7,801 nucleotides of DNA, from NCBI GenBank assembly GCA_017538635.1, contig JAFYIM010000058.1, positions 1-7,801 on the forward strand. The letters are read 5' to 3'. Position 1 is the stretch's first letter. Each line of letters starts with the position of its first letter. This DNA comes from a bacterium. Its GTDB lineage: Bacteria > UBA3054. The notes below the pieces were generated by a model. It was not told the origin of the DNA and searched no databases. It was given only the letters and a program-made list of their open reading frames with translations. Position numbers and translations under genes: made by a program. This document shows, in pieces, positions 1 to 7,208 of this stretch.

Positions 1-140
1 GCGCCCTTTGCTTCAACGTGCGCTACGCCGGCTACGAGCCTTCCAGTATGGAAGAAAAGCGCGCCTATGATTTTTTGAAAGAATTATTAATCCGTAACAA
101 GCCCAACCGTCAAAAGGAAGCGGATGAGCTTTACATCTAA
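1..140 (+). CDS. 3' end of an unidentified gene (partial, C-terminal 45 residues)
   Basis: An open frame enters from the left edge (first whole codon at position 3) and ends at TAA 138-140, giving 45 residues and no start codon that need be used. The visible peptide is hydrophilic and probably helical, with a segment reading SSMEEKRAYDFLKELLIRN and an end reading EADELYI. No membrane segment or recognisable motif is visible, so I assign no family. It ends 11 nt before the moxR start and shares its strand, so it is probably part of the same transcript, and the operon promoter is then outside the window. The codon use resembles the downstream genes. Being partial, it could be a domain of a much larger protein. 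Confidence 0.7.
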   Translation, partial: ALCFNVRYAGYEPSSMEEKRAYDFLKELLIRNKPNRQKEADELYI

Positions 141-151
141 AAGGAGAATTT

Positions 152-1141
<990 letters not shown>

Positions 1142-1165
1142 TGATCTTTCCCAACCGGATAGATT

Positions 1166-1171
1166 AAGGAG
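1166..1171 (+). promoter_or_regulatory. Shine-Dalgarno site of the DUF58 gene
   Basis: AAGGAG lies eight bases before the ATG at 1180, inside the only intergenic space of the operon longer than 12 nt (1142-1179). It fixes the DUF58 start. I see no convincing hairpin or promoter in the same 38-nt space. Confidence 0.75.
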
Positions 1172-1179
1172 ATATTAAG

Positions 1180-2061
1180 ATGTTATCCAAAGAACTGCTC
1201 CAGAAAGTCCGCCAGATCCAGATCAGGACCAGCCACCAGGTGACCGAGGTCATGGCCGGCGAATACAAGAGCGCCTTCAAAGGGCGCGGCATGGAGTTTG
1301 ACGAAGTCAGGCTCTACCAGCCCGGCGACGACATCAGGACCATCGACTGGAACGTCACGGCCAGAACGGGCGTGCCGTATGTGAAGCGCTTCGTGGAAGA
1401 GCGCGAACTGACCGTCATGCTGATGGTGGACGCCAGCTCCTCCGGCGCTTTCGGTTCGGTCTCGAAGAGCAAGAACGAGATCGCCGCCGAGATCGCGGGA
1501 CTTCTGGCCTACACCGCCATCAGAAGCAACGACAGGGTTGGGCTCATCATCTTCACCGATCAGATCGAGCTCTACATCCCGCCGAAGAAAGGCCACTCCC
1601 ACGTCCTCAGAGTCATCAGGGAAGTTTTGGGCTTCAAGAAGAGCGAGCGTTCCAAAACTGACGTCGGCTCCGCCCTTGATTTCCTGAACAAAGTCTGCCG
1701 CAGGAAGGCCGTCGTCTTCCTTATCTCGGACTTTTTGTGCGAAGGCTTCGAACGGCCCATCAGTCTCGCCAGCAAGCGCCACGACCTCATCCCGGTTTCC
1801 GTTTCCGACCCGAGGGAGAGCTCGCTTCCGCCGATCGGACTCATCACGCTCGAGGACGCCGAGACGGGCGAGACCATTACCGTTGACACCTACGACGGCA
1901 AAGTCCGCCGGACCTTGGAAAAACTCTCAGTCATGAGAAACGAGGAACGCGACAAAAACTTCACGTCCTCCGGCGTGGACTCCATGCGCGTATCGACCAA
2001 CGCCAACTACGGCGACGAGATCGTGCGCTTCTTCAAACGCCGGGAAAAAACTATTTTCTAA
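1180..2061 (+). CDS. DUF58 domain (vWA-like) protein
   Basis: A 293-residue cytosolic protein of the DUF58 family, which in Bat/MoxR loci is the standard partner encoded next to the MoxR ATPase. The family signature is clear at residues 46-64: YQPGDDIRTIDWNVTARTG. A vWA-type fold follows, with a DASSS metal-ion-dependent adhesion site (MIDAS) at residues 84-88 (D84, S86, S88), a likely second metal ligand around T160/D161, and an ISDF strand end at D184. All the DxSxS residues are intact, so metal binding is expected, unlike some DUF58 proteins with degenerate sites. There is no signal peptide or transmembrane helix. The length is typical. The start has a strong AAGGAG site. The next gene begins only 4 nt after the stop. 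The family call is firm; the role as MoxR partner is inferred from context and family knowledge. Confidence 0.94.
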   Translation: MLSKELLQKVRQIQIRTSHQVTEVMAGEYKSAFKGRGMEFDEVRLYQPGDDIRTIDWNVTARTGVPYVKRFVEERELTVMLMVDASSSGAFGSVSKSKNEIAAEIAGLLAYTAIRSNDRVGLIIFTDQIELYIPPKKGHSHVLRVIREVLGFKKSERSKTDVGSALDFLNKVCRRKAVVFLISDFLCEGFERPISLASKRHDLIPVSVSDPRESSLPPIGLITLEDAETGETITVDTYDGKVRRTLEKLSVMRNEERDKNFTSSGVDSMRVSTNANYGDEIVRFFKRREKTIF

Positions 2062-2065
2062 ACCT

Positions 2066-2557
2066 ATGTCAAAAATCATTTCCTTCATACAATTCCTTTG
2101 CTTCATACTGCTCCTCCTCATCGCGTACAGGCTCTACTTTCCGCCCAAAGCGAACTGGACCGCCGAGCAGCAGAGAGCCCTGGCCATCACTTTGAGGACC
2201 AAAGGGCTCGACCTGCAGGCCGCCAAAGAGCTGCAGAAATACTTGAGCGACTTCCCCGTTCCCGTAAAGGAGCGCCCGGGCGTCTGCGTTACGATCGGCA
2301 ACATCTATTACGACAAGCTCGATTTCGCCAACGCCGTCGCCTACTACTACCGCGCCGAAGCCCTTGACCCGACCTTTGCGAACGACAAGGACGTCCCCAA
2401 AAAAGTGGTCGATTCCTTAACGAAGCTCGGACGCCAGAAAGAGGCGGCCGCCGCCAGGAAGCGCTACACCGCCATCGACCCCTCGCTCGCGGAACCGGAG
2501 AAAGAAAAAGAGAAGGAGAAAGCGGAAGAAAAGGTCGAGAAGCAGGAGGAAAAATAA
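2066..2557 (+). CDS. Small membrane-anchored TPR protein with charged C-terminal tail
   Basis: A 163-residue protein I cannot match to a named Bat component. Residues 5-23 form one hydrophobic helix, probably an uncleaved N-terminal membrane anchor. Residues about 37-66 and 72-101 look like TPR helix pairs; the second is the clearest (GNIYYDKLDFANAVAYYYRA, then EALDP), and a third helical pair spans about 111-139. The last 20 or so residues alternate Glu and Lys (143-163), a charged helical or disordered tail encoded by an almost pure purine stretch. It starts 4 nt after the DUF58 stop with no recognisable Shine-Dalgarno site, so translation is probably coupled to DUF58. It ends 1 nt before the next start. 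It could hold the neighbouring proteins together at the membrane as a TPR scaffold, but this is inference. The gene call is strong, the function weak. Confidence 0.85.
   Translation: MSKIISFIQFLCFILLLLIAYRLYFPPKANWTAEQQRALAITLRTKGLDLQAAKELQKYLSDFPVPVKERPGVCVTIGNIYYDKLDFANAVAYYYRAEALDPTFANDKDVPKKVVDSLTKLGRQKEAAAARKRYTAIDPSLAEPEKEKEKEKAEEKVEKQEEK
2544..2549 (+). promoter_or_regulatory. Shine-Dalgarno site inside the preceding gene
   Basis: AGGAGG lies within the last codons of the small TPR gene, nine bases before the ATG at 2559. The purine-rich Glu/Lys tail coding region therefore also serves as the ribosome-binding region of the following gene. Confidence 0.7.
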
Positions 2558-2558
2558 C

Positions 2559-3530
2559 ATGCGTCAATTTTTTCTGCTAATACTTTTCGCCGCGGCTCTG
2601 ATTGGCTGCCAGAAGAAGAAGGCGGAATCCATTTCGCCCCAGACAAATGACCCCGTCGCCGTGAACGTCTTCGTGGACCGGCCGCAGGTCAGAGTGGGCG
2701 ACCTTGTTAAATACACCATCTCTGTGAACGCCCAGACCAACATCGACGTTCAGATGCCTGATTTCGCCGAGAACCTGGCGCCCATGGGCAGCCTTCTGAT
2801 CCACGACTGGGAGAATCTTCCGGAAGAAAAACTGCCGGGCGGCCGCGTCGTAAGGAAACAGACTTACGAGCTGGAGACCTACCTGACGGGCGTCTATGAG
2901 ATCCCGCCCGCGAAAGTTAATTTCGTGATCAACGGCAACACCAACACGCTCTACAGTTCCGCCCTCTGCGTGGAAGTCGTCTCCATCGCCAAGGAAGGCG
3001 AGATGACCGACATCAGGGACATCAAGGGCGTGGTCGAGCTGCTTTTGAAGGAAAAGAACAGAACGAAGATCATAATAGTGCTCGCCTCCCTGGCCGCCGT
3101 TGCCCTCGTCCTGCTCCTCTGCCTCAGAAGGAAGAAAGAAAAAGCCGCCCCGCCTCCCGTCCCGGCCCACGTCAAGGCTTTTGCAGCCCTGGAAGCCCTC
3201 CTGGCCGAAGGGCTCTTGGAAAAAGAACTTTACAAAGAATATTTCAGCCGTCTCTCCATCATACTGAGAGTTTACATCGAAGACCGCTTTGAGATCCGCG
3301 CTCCGGAACTCACTACGGAAGAATTCCTCGCCGTTTTGAGGCAGGACCCCAAGTTCAGCTACGAACAGAGGGAAATGCTCCGCTCCTTCCTCATGGAGTG
3401 CGACATGATCAAGTTCGCCAAGGGTGAGACTTCCGCAGAACTGGCGAAGGAAGCCACTGACAACATCAGGAATTTCATCGATAAGACCAAGGAGACCGCT
3501 GAACAAAAAGTAGAAGGAGGAAAGCAATGA
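2559..3530 (+). CDS. Lipoprotein-signal BatD-like / DUF4381-like membrane protein
   Basis: A 323-residue protein. Residues 1-17 form a short hydrophobic signal ending in a lipobox, LIGC, with C17 as the expected lipidated residue. Residues about 33-143 form a beta-rich domain that resembles BatD repeats: a strand reading VNVFVDRPQVRVGDLVKYTI, then a Tyr/Glu-rich edge and a GVYEIPPAKV segment. A transmembrane helix spans about 170-189 and is followed by the basic run RRKKEK, placing residues 190-323 in the cytosol. That part carries the pattern typical of DUF4381 proteins and BatD C-termini: LRVYIEDRFEIRAPELTTEE near 236-255, and FLMECDMIKFAKGE at 277-290. Its place just before batA is where DUF4381 genes usually sit, but it is about twice their usual length. 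Predicted topology is N-out, C-in. It overlaps batA by ATGA. Lipidation is inferred from the lipobox only. Confidence 0.87.
   Translation: MRQFFLLILFAAALIGCQKKKAESISPQTNDPVAVNVFVDRPQVRVGDLVKYTISVNAQTNIDVQMPDFAENLAPMGSLLIHDWENLPEEKLPGGRVVRKQTYELETYLTGVYEIPPAKVNFVINGNTNTLYSSALCVEVVSIAKEGEMTDIRDIKGVVELLLKEKNRTKIIIVLASLAAVALVLLLCLRRKKEKAAPPPVPAHVKAFAALEALLAEGLLEKELYKEYFSRLSIILRVYIEDRFEIRAPELTTEEFLAVLRQDPKFSYEQREMLRSFLMECDMIKFAKGETSAELAKEATDNIRNFIDKTKETAEQKVEGGKQ
3514..3520 (+). promoter_or_regulatory. Shine-Dalgarno site of batA
   Basis: AAGGAGG lies six bases before the batA ATG at 3527, inside the last codons of the preceding gene. Together with the 4-nt ATGA overlap it indicates coupled translation and fixes the batA start. 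Confidence 0.8.
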
Positions 3531-4516
3531 TCCTTCACGACCCATATTGGCTCTTGCTTCTTCTGCTCATCCCGGTTATTCTTTGGGATGCGCTGAAATT
3601 GACAGGCAAAGCCGGCGTCAGATACTCTGACATCAGCCTGCTGAAAAGAATCAAACCGACTCTGGCCGTCAGGCTCCGTCCCTTCATCGTCCTTCTGAGA
3701 GTGGCCGCCGTAGCTTTACTGGCCATCGCCCTGGCCCGCCCCCAGAAAGGCAAAGAAGACACCAAAGTGACGACGGAAGGCATCGACATCATGCTGACCA
3801 TCGACACCTCCGGATCAATGATCGCGGAAGACCTGGCCAAGGACCGCAGCAGGCTCGACGTCGTCAAGGAAGTGACCGCCGACTTCATCAAGCACCGCTC
3901 CAGCGACCGCATAGGCCTCGTCGTTTACGGCGCCGACGCTTACACGCAGTGCCCTTTGACCCTTGACTACGGAACGCTCCTGACGCTTCTCGACCAGTGC
4001 GAGATCGGCATGGCCGACCAAAGCGCCACCGCCATCGGCGACGCGCTCGCCACGGCGCTCCTGAGGTTGAAAGACTCCAGCGTCACGAGCAGAGTGGTCG
4101 TCCTGCTGACGGATGGTATGAACAACGCCGGCAAGATGGCGCCCATGGCCGTCGCGCAGAGCGCCAAAGCCCTTGGCGTCAAGATCTACACCATCGGCGC
4201 CGGCACCAGAGGCATGGCGCCCGTTCCGGGCACCGACTTCTTCGGCCGCAAGATCCTCCAGCAGGTCCCTGTCGAGATCGACGAAGATCTATTGAAAGGC
4301 ATCGCCAAAACTACGGGCGGCCAGTACTTCCGCGCCACCGAGAAAGCCTCGCTTGAAAAGATCTACAAGGAGATCGACCAATTAGAAAAGACCAAGACGG
4401 AATCGCTGACCTACATGGAATGGATAGAAAGATTCCCGGGGCTCGCCTTCGCGGCTGCCGCCTTGCTTATCATTGAAACTCTGCTTTTGGCTACCAGGTT
4501 CCAAAAACTGCCATAA
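3527..4516 (+). CDS. batA: BatA: inner-membrane vWA protein
   Basis: A 329-residue vWA protein of BatA type. The N-terminus (MILHDPYWLLLLLLIPVILW) is the classic Bat membrane-anchor segment. A second helix spans about 52-70, followed by ARPQ. The vWA domain runs from about 86 to 285: MIDAS DTSGS at 93-97, a TAIGDAL motif with T168 as metal ligand, and LLTDG with D196. A C-terminal transmembrane helix lies at about 305-322. All MIDAS residues are present. Length and helix layout match BatA. The start overlaps the preceding stop (ATGA) and has a strong AAGGAGG. batB follows after 12 nt; the two proteins are paralogous and share QCPLTLDYG at residues 141-149 in both. BatA is expected to work with MoxR, DUF58 and BatB in an envelope complex. 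In B. fragilis the locus affects aerotolerance; the molecular job is unproven. Confidence 0.95.
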   Translation: MILHDPYWLLLLLLIPVILWDALKLTGKAGVRYSDISLLKRIKPTLAVRLRPFIVLLRVAAVALLAIALARPQKGKEDTKVTTEGIDIMLTIDTSGSMIAEDLAKDRSRLDVVKEVTADFIKHRSSDRIGLVVYGADAYTQCPLTLDYGTLLTLLDQCEIGMADQSATAIGDALATALLRLKDSSVTSRVVVLLTDGMNNAGKMAPMAVAQSAKALGVKIYTIGAGTRGMAPVPGTDFFGRKILQQVPVEIDEDLLKGIAKTTGGQYFRATEKASLEKIYKEIDQLEKTKTESLTYMEWIERFPGLAFAAAALLIIETLLLATRFQKLP

Positions 4517-4520
4517 GGAG
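4514..4520 (+). promoter_or_regulatory. batB Shine-Dalgarno site overlapping the batA stop codon
   Basis: TAAGGAG contains the batA TAA stop (4514-4516) and runs into the Shine-Dalgarno core, eight bases before the batB ATG at 4529. Stop codon and ribosome-binding site share bases, consistent with coupled translation. Confidence 0.8.
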
Positions 4521-4528
4521 AAAGAAAA

Positions 4529-5551
4529 ATGTACTTTGAAAAACTTTATTACATACACCTTCTCTGGATCGTCTTTGCCCTGGCGCTCTTTTTGTTCTAC
4601 AGAGCGAGGAAAAGAAGATCCATGCTGGAGCAGTTCGCCTCCAGGGAAATGCTCGACAGGCTTCTGACCAGAAGCGAGAGCGGGCGCCTCATTAAGATCT
4701 TCCTCTTCCTTTTGGGCCTCACCTTCCTGGTGCTTGCGCTTATGGAGCCGAAGTGGGGCTACACCTGGGAAGAGATGAAGAGAGAAGGCCGCGACATCAT
4801 CGTCGCCGTGGACGTTTCCAGGAGCATGCTGGCCCAGGATATCGCGCCAAGCAGGCTTGAGCGCGCCAAGCGCGCTATCCTTGACCTTATGCAGATCATG
4901 CAGGGCGACCGCATCGGCTTGGTCGCTTTCGCCGGCAGCGCTTTCGTGCAGTGCCCGCTTACCCTTGACTACGGTGCGGCGAAGATGTTCCTAAGCGAAC
5001 TCGACCCCTCGCTCATTCCCAAGGGCGGAACGCAGATCGGCGAAGCCATCATAAAATCCGTCAACGCCTTCGAAGGCAATGAACGCAATACCAGGGCGCT
5101 GATACTTATAACAGACGGCGAGAACCTCCAGGGCGACCTCGACAACGCCATAAAAATGGCCAAGGAAAAAGGCGTCAAGATCTTCTGCATCGGCATCGGA
5201 ACGCCCAGCGGCAGCCCCATCCAGATAACGGATGAAAAGGGCCGCAAGACCTATATCACGGACCGCAGCGGCAACCAGGTGCTCTCTAAGCTCAACGAGG
5301 AGACGCTCCAGAAGATCGCTTTGGAAACGGGCGGCGCCTATGCCCAGGCCGTCGCGTCCGGCTTGGAACTGGACGCCATCTATACGAAAAGAATCGCCAA
5401 CATGGACACCAAAGAGCTCGATTCTTCCAAGAAGAAGCACTATGAGCACAGGTTCCAGTGGCCCTTGTGCGCCGCCTTCTTCTGCTTCTTTTTGCAGTCA
5501 ATCGTAAGCGAAGGCCAGAAAAAAACCGCCAAGGAAGGAGAAGCTGCATGA
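4529..5551 (+). CDS. batB: BatB: inner-membrane vWA protein
   Basis: A 340-residue paralogue of the preceding BatA. Residues about 8-24 form the N-terminal anchor (YIHLLWIVFALALFLFY), followed by a basic RARKRR stretch. A second helix lies at about 55-72, with MEPKWG after it. The vWA domain has an intact MIDAS DVSRS at 95-99, GGTQIGEA with T168, and LITDGEN with D196; the D-S-S, T and D positions have the same numbering as in BatA. A final hydrophobic helix, about 309-324, is short and contains two cysteines (C314, C319). There is no TPR domain, so this is the stand-alone BatB form rather than the BatB/BatC fusion found in some bacteria; the TPR part is the separate next gene. It ends in an ATGA overlap with batC. 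BatA/BatB complex formation is inferred from family knowledge. Confidence 0.95.
   Translation: MYFEKLYYIHLLWIVFALALFLFYRARKRRSMLEQFASREMLDRLLTRSESGRLIKIFLFLLGLTFLVLALMEPKWGYTWEEMKREGRDIIVAVDVSRSMLAQDIAPSRLERAKRAILDLMQIMQGDRIGLVAFAGSAFVQCPLTLDYGAAKMFLSELDPSLIPKGGTQIGEAIIKSVNAFEGNERNTRALILITDGENLQGDLDNAIKMAKEKGVKIFCIGIGTPSGSPIQITDEKGRKTYITDRSGNQVLSKLNEETLQKIALETGGAYAQAVASGLELDAIYTKRIANMDTKELDSSKKKHYEHRFQWPLCAAFFCFFLQSIVSEGQKKTAKEGEAA
5535..5540 (+). promoter_or_regulatory. Shine-Dalgarno site that decides the batC start
   Basis: AAGGAG lies seven bases before the ATG at 5548. This choice gives a normal signal peptide directly after Met and the ATGA overlap with batB. The farther upstream ATG at 5458 in the same frame would add 30 basic residues, and the ATG at 5554 has a less favourable 13-base spacing. 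Confidence 0.85.
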
Positions 5552-7197
5552 ATATGAAAAACATTCTTCTTATCTTCACCCTCTCGCTCTTAAGTTTCGC
5601 CGCTCCCCTTTCCGCTGCGGAAAGCAAGGAACTCGCGGCTAAGATCAGCGAAGGCAACAAGGCTTTCCAGAACGGGAATTTTCAGGAAGCCGAACAAAAG
5701 TACGCCGACGCCCAGATAGACGCCCCCGACAATCCCGAGGCGAACTACAACGCCGGGCTTGCCTGCTACCGCCTGGAAAAATACGATGAGGCGATCTCAG
5801 CTTTCCAAAGAGCCGCCAGCGGCGCCTCGCAAGATCTGGAAGCCAAGTGCCACTACAACATCGGCAACTGCCTCTTCCGCCAGGGCAAGCTGAAAGAATC
5901 TCTCGAAAGCTACAAGCGCGCCAACGAATTGGACCGCGACGACGAGGACACCAAAGCCAACATCGAGTACGTCACAAGGCTGATGAAGGAATTGGCCAGC
6001 CAACAGAAAGACGAGCAGGAGAAAGATCCCCTGCAGAAACTCCTTCGCGAACTCGAAGCGCTGATCAGAGCGCAGAACATTACCCTCATCAAGACCGCGA
6101 AAAGCCTTGAAAAAGGCCCTGACATCCCGCCCGACTTCTTAGGCGGAATCATGACAAACCAGTACGCCCATTCCGAAAAAGCCGACTATCTCATCGTCGG
6201 GTTCCAGGCCCTTTTCACCAACCTGCCGCCTGAAAGGCTGCAGTCCTCGGGCGATGCGCCGGCAACCCAGGGCTTGGAAAAAACGCCGGAAAACGAAGCG
6301 CTCATCGCCCTCTACCAAACCTTCGCAAACTTGGGCCAGGGACTCAGCCAGTGCATTCAGGGCGGCGTTCCCCAGACGGATGTCTTCCAGGCTTTGAGCA
6401 ACCGCTTCCAGGAAGCTAGGGCGACGGCCGTCGGCCTCGTCTCGGAAAACATTTCGCCTTACGTCAACGACTTGTCCGGGCGCTGCGCGGAGGTCTTCAA
6501 CAACTTCTACGACCTCTCCTGCGACCTCTCGCTCCTGGACGCCCCCGCTCTGAAGGAATGCGCCGACAAATTCAATGCTATCGGCCAAGAACTGGTCAAG
6601 GAACTGAAGTCCCGCAGCGGCCAGAAGGACGAATCTGAAGGCGAAGAGAGTGAAGGCGAAGGCGAGGAAAAAGAGGAGGCTCTGCCAGCGGCAAGCGCGA
6701 AAACGCTCGCCATGTGCATTACCAACGCTATAGAATATTTGAAGCTCGGCTCCGCTGCCAGCAAAACCGCTGAAGAAAAGCTGAAAAGCCTAATTACGGA
6801 CGCGCCCACGAATCAGTTCGTCGCCCTGGACAATTTCATCAAGGCGAGGAAAGAATTCGAAGACGACGACCAGAAGAACAACGAAAAGCAGCAGCAGAAT
6901 CAGCAGCAACAGCAGAACGACAATCAGAACCAGGATCAGCAGGACCAGCAGGATCAGAAAGATCAGCAGGACCAGGATCAGAATGAGAACCAGGACCAGA
7001 ATCAGGACCAGCAGCAAGATCAGCAGCAGCAGGATCAAAACCAGGATCAGCAGCAGCAGGATCAGGAGAACAGCGAAGAGATGACCAAAGAACAGGCCGA
7101 ACAGATGCTCCGCGCTTTCGAAGAGGATAATTCCGACAAAGAAAAGAATCGCAAGAAAATGCCGGGAGCGATCGTGCCTGTGGACAAAAACTGGTAA
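5548..7197 (+). CDS. batC: BatC: periplasmic TPR protein with extra helical domain and Gln/Asp/Asn-rich tract
   Basis: A 549-residue protein from the ATG at 5548. Residues 1-23 or 24 form a Sec signal peptide (cleavage near PLSA-A-ES), and no later transmembrane helix is seen, so it should be periplasmic. Three TPR units follow: about 27-60, 64-97 and 101-134 (for example YNIGNCLFRQGKLKESLESY). Residues about 140-350 are an additional, mostly helical region I do not recognise. Then come an acidic Glu/Gly/Ser linker (361-377), another helical segment (about 383-441), a 59-residue tract at 448-506 containing 36 Gln, 13 Asp and 8 Asn, and a tail (512-549: MTKEQAEQMLRAFEED, ending GAIVPVDKNW). 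This tail resembles the conserved BatC end, a Leu/Glu helix followed by a terminal V-x-K-x-W. Eight Cys are present (73, 101, 108, 269, 313, 325, 338, 390). Compact BatC proteins are clearly shorter. TPR plus tail plus position make the BatC call; the middle domain's role is unknown. Confidence 0.88.
   Translation: MNMKNILLIFTLSLLSFAAPLSAAESKELAAKISEGNKAFQNGNFQEAEQKYADAQIDAPDNPEANYNAGLACYRLEKYDEAISAFQRAASGASQDLEAKCHYNIGNCLFRQGKLKESLESYKRANELDRDDEDTKANIEYVTRLMKELASQQKDEQEKDPLQKLLRELEALIRAQNITLIKTAKSLEKGPDIPPDFLGGIMTNQYAHSEKADYLIVGFQALFTNLPPERLQSSGDAPATQGLEKTPENEALIALYQTFANLGQGLSQCIQGGVPQTDVFQALSNRFQEARATAVGLVSENISPYVNDLSGRCAEVFNNFYDLSCDLSLLDAPALKECADKFNAIGQELVKELKSRSGQKDESEGEESEGEGEEKEEALPAASAKTLAMCITNAIEYLKLGSAASKTAEEKLKSLITDAPTNQFVALDNFIKARKEFEDDDQKNNEKQQQNQQQQQNDNQNQDQQDQQDQKDQQDQDQNENQDQNQDQQQDQQQQDQNQDQQQQDQENSEEMTKEQAEQMLRAFEEDNSDKEKNRKKMPGAIVPVDKNW
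6889..7065 (+). repeat. Degenerate CAG/GAY in-frame repeat coding a Gln/Asp/Asn tract
   Basis: A low-complexity stretch inside batC, codons 448-506, built from irregular CAG-GAT, CAG-GAC and CAG-AAC units. By count, 33 of 36 Gln codons are CAG and 3 are CAA; Asp codons mix 8 GAT with 5 GAC, and Asn codons mix AAT with AAC. The repeats are imperfect and in frame, so the tract encodes a hydrophilic, probably disordered linker. It is a candidate for length variation by replication slippage. Its complement gives a spurious Leu/Ile/Val open frame that should not be annotated. Confidence 0.9.
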
Positions 7198-7208
7198 AAT
7201 ATCTCCCT

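Noticed and set aside
1142..1179. The 38-nt gap between moxR and the DUF58 gene as a site of a terminator, promoter or small gene
   Set aside because: No inverted repeat or U-rich run and no convincing -35/-10 pair was seen. It holds only the DUF58 ribosome-binding site, and an ATG just after the moxR stop opens no meaningful frame.
2577..3545. A 322-codon minus-strand open frame almost fully opposite the DUF4381-like gene
   Set aside because: The plus-strand gene has a lipobox, a membrane helix, DUF4381-like motifs and a strong ribosome-binding site. The antisense frame has no recognisable motif and arises from the G+C bias of codon positions.
3997..4356. A 119-codon plus-strand frame inside batA rich in Arg, His and Gln
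   Set aside because: It is a shifted-frame shadow of the BatA vWA domain with highly skewed composition and no ribosome-binding site.
5458..5547. An earlier ATG for batC at 5458, adding 30 residues
   Set aside because: The added residues are Arg/Leu-rich and out of character, lie deep inside batB, and would bury the clear signal peptide that begins at 5548 behind a good Shine-Dalgarno site.
6790..7038. A minus-strand open frame coding a long Leu/Ile/Val-rich 'membrane' peptide
   Set aside because: It is the complement of the CAG/GAY repeat in batC. Its apparent hydrophobicity is a by-product of reading CTG/ATC/GTC on the other strand.
6880..7070. Possible CRISPR array or tandem DNA repeat with a non-coding role
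   Set aside because: The units are short, irregular and always in frame within batC, with no spacer-like unique segments. A protein-level low-complexity tract explains them.
7191..7208. A TAAAAT hexamer before batD as a possible promoter -10 box
   Set aside because: No matching -35 element stands out at the right distance, and the sequence includes the batC stop codon. One hexamer is not enough to call a promoter.
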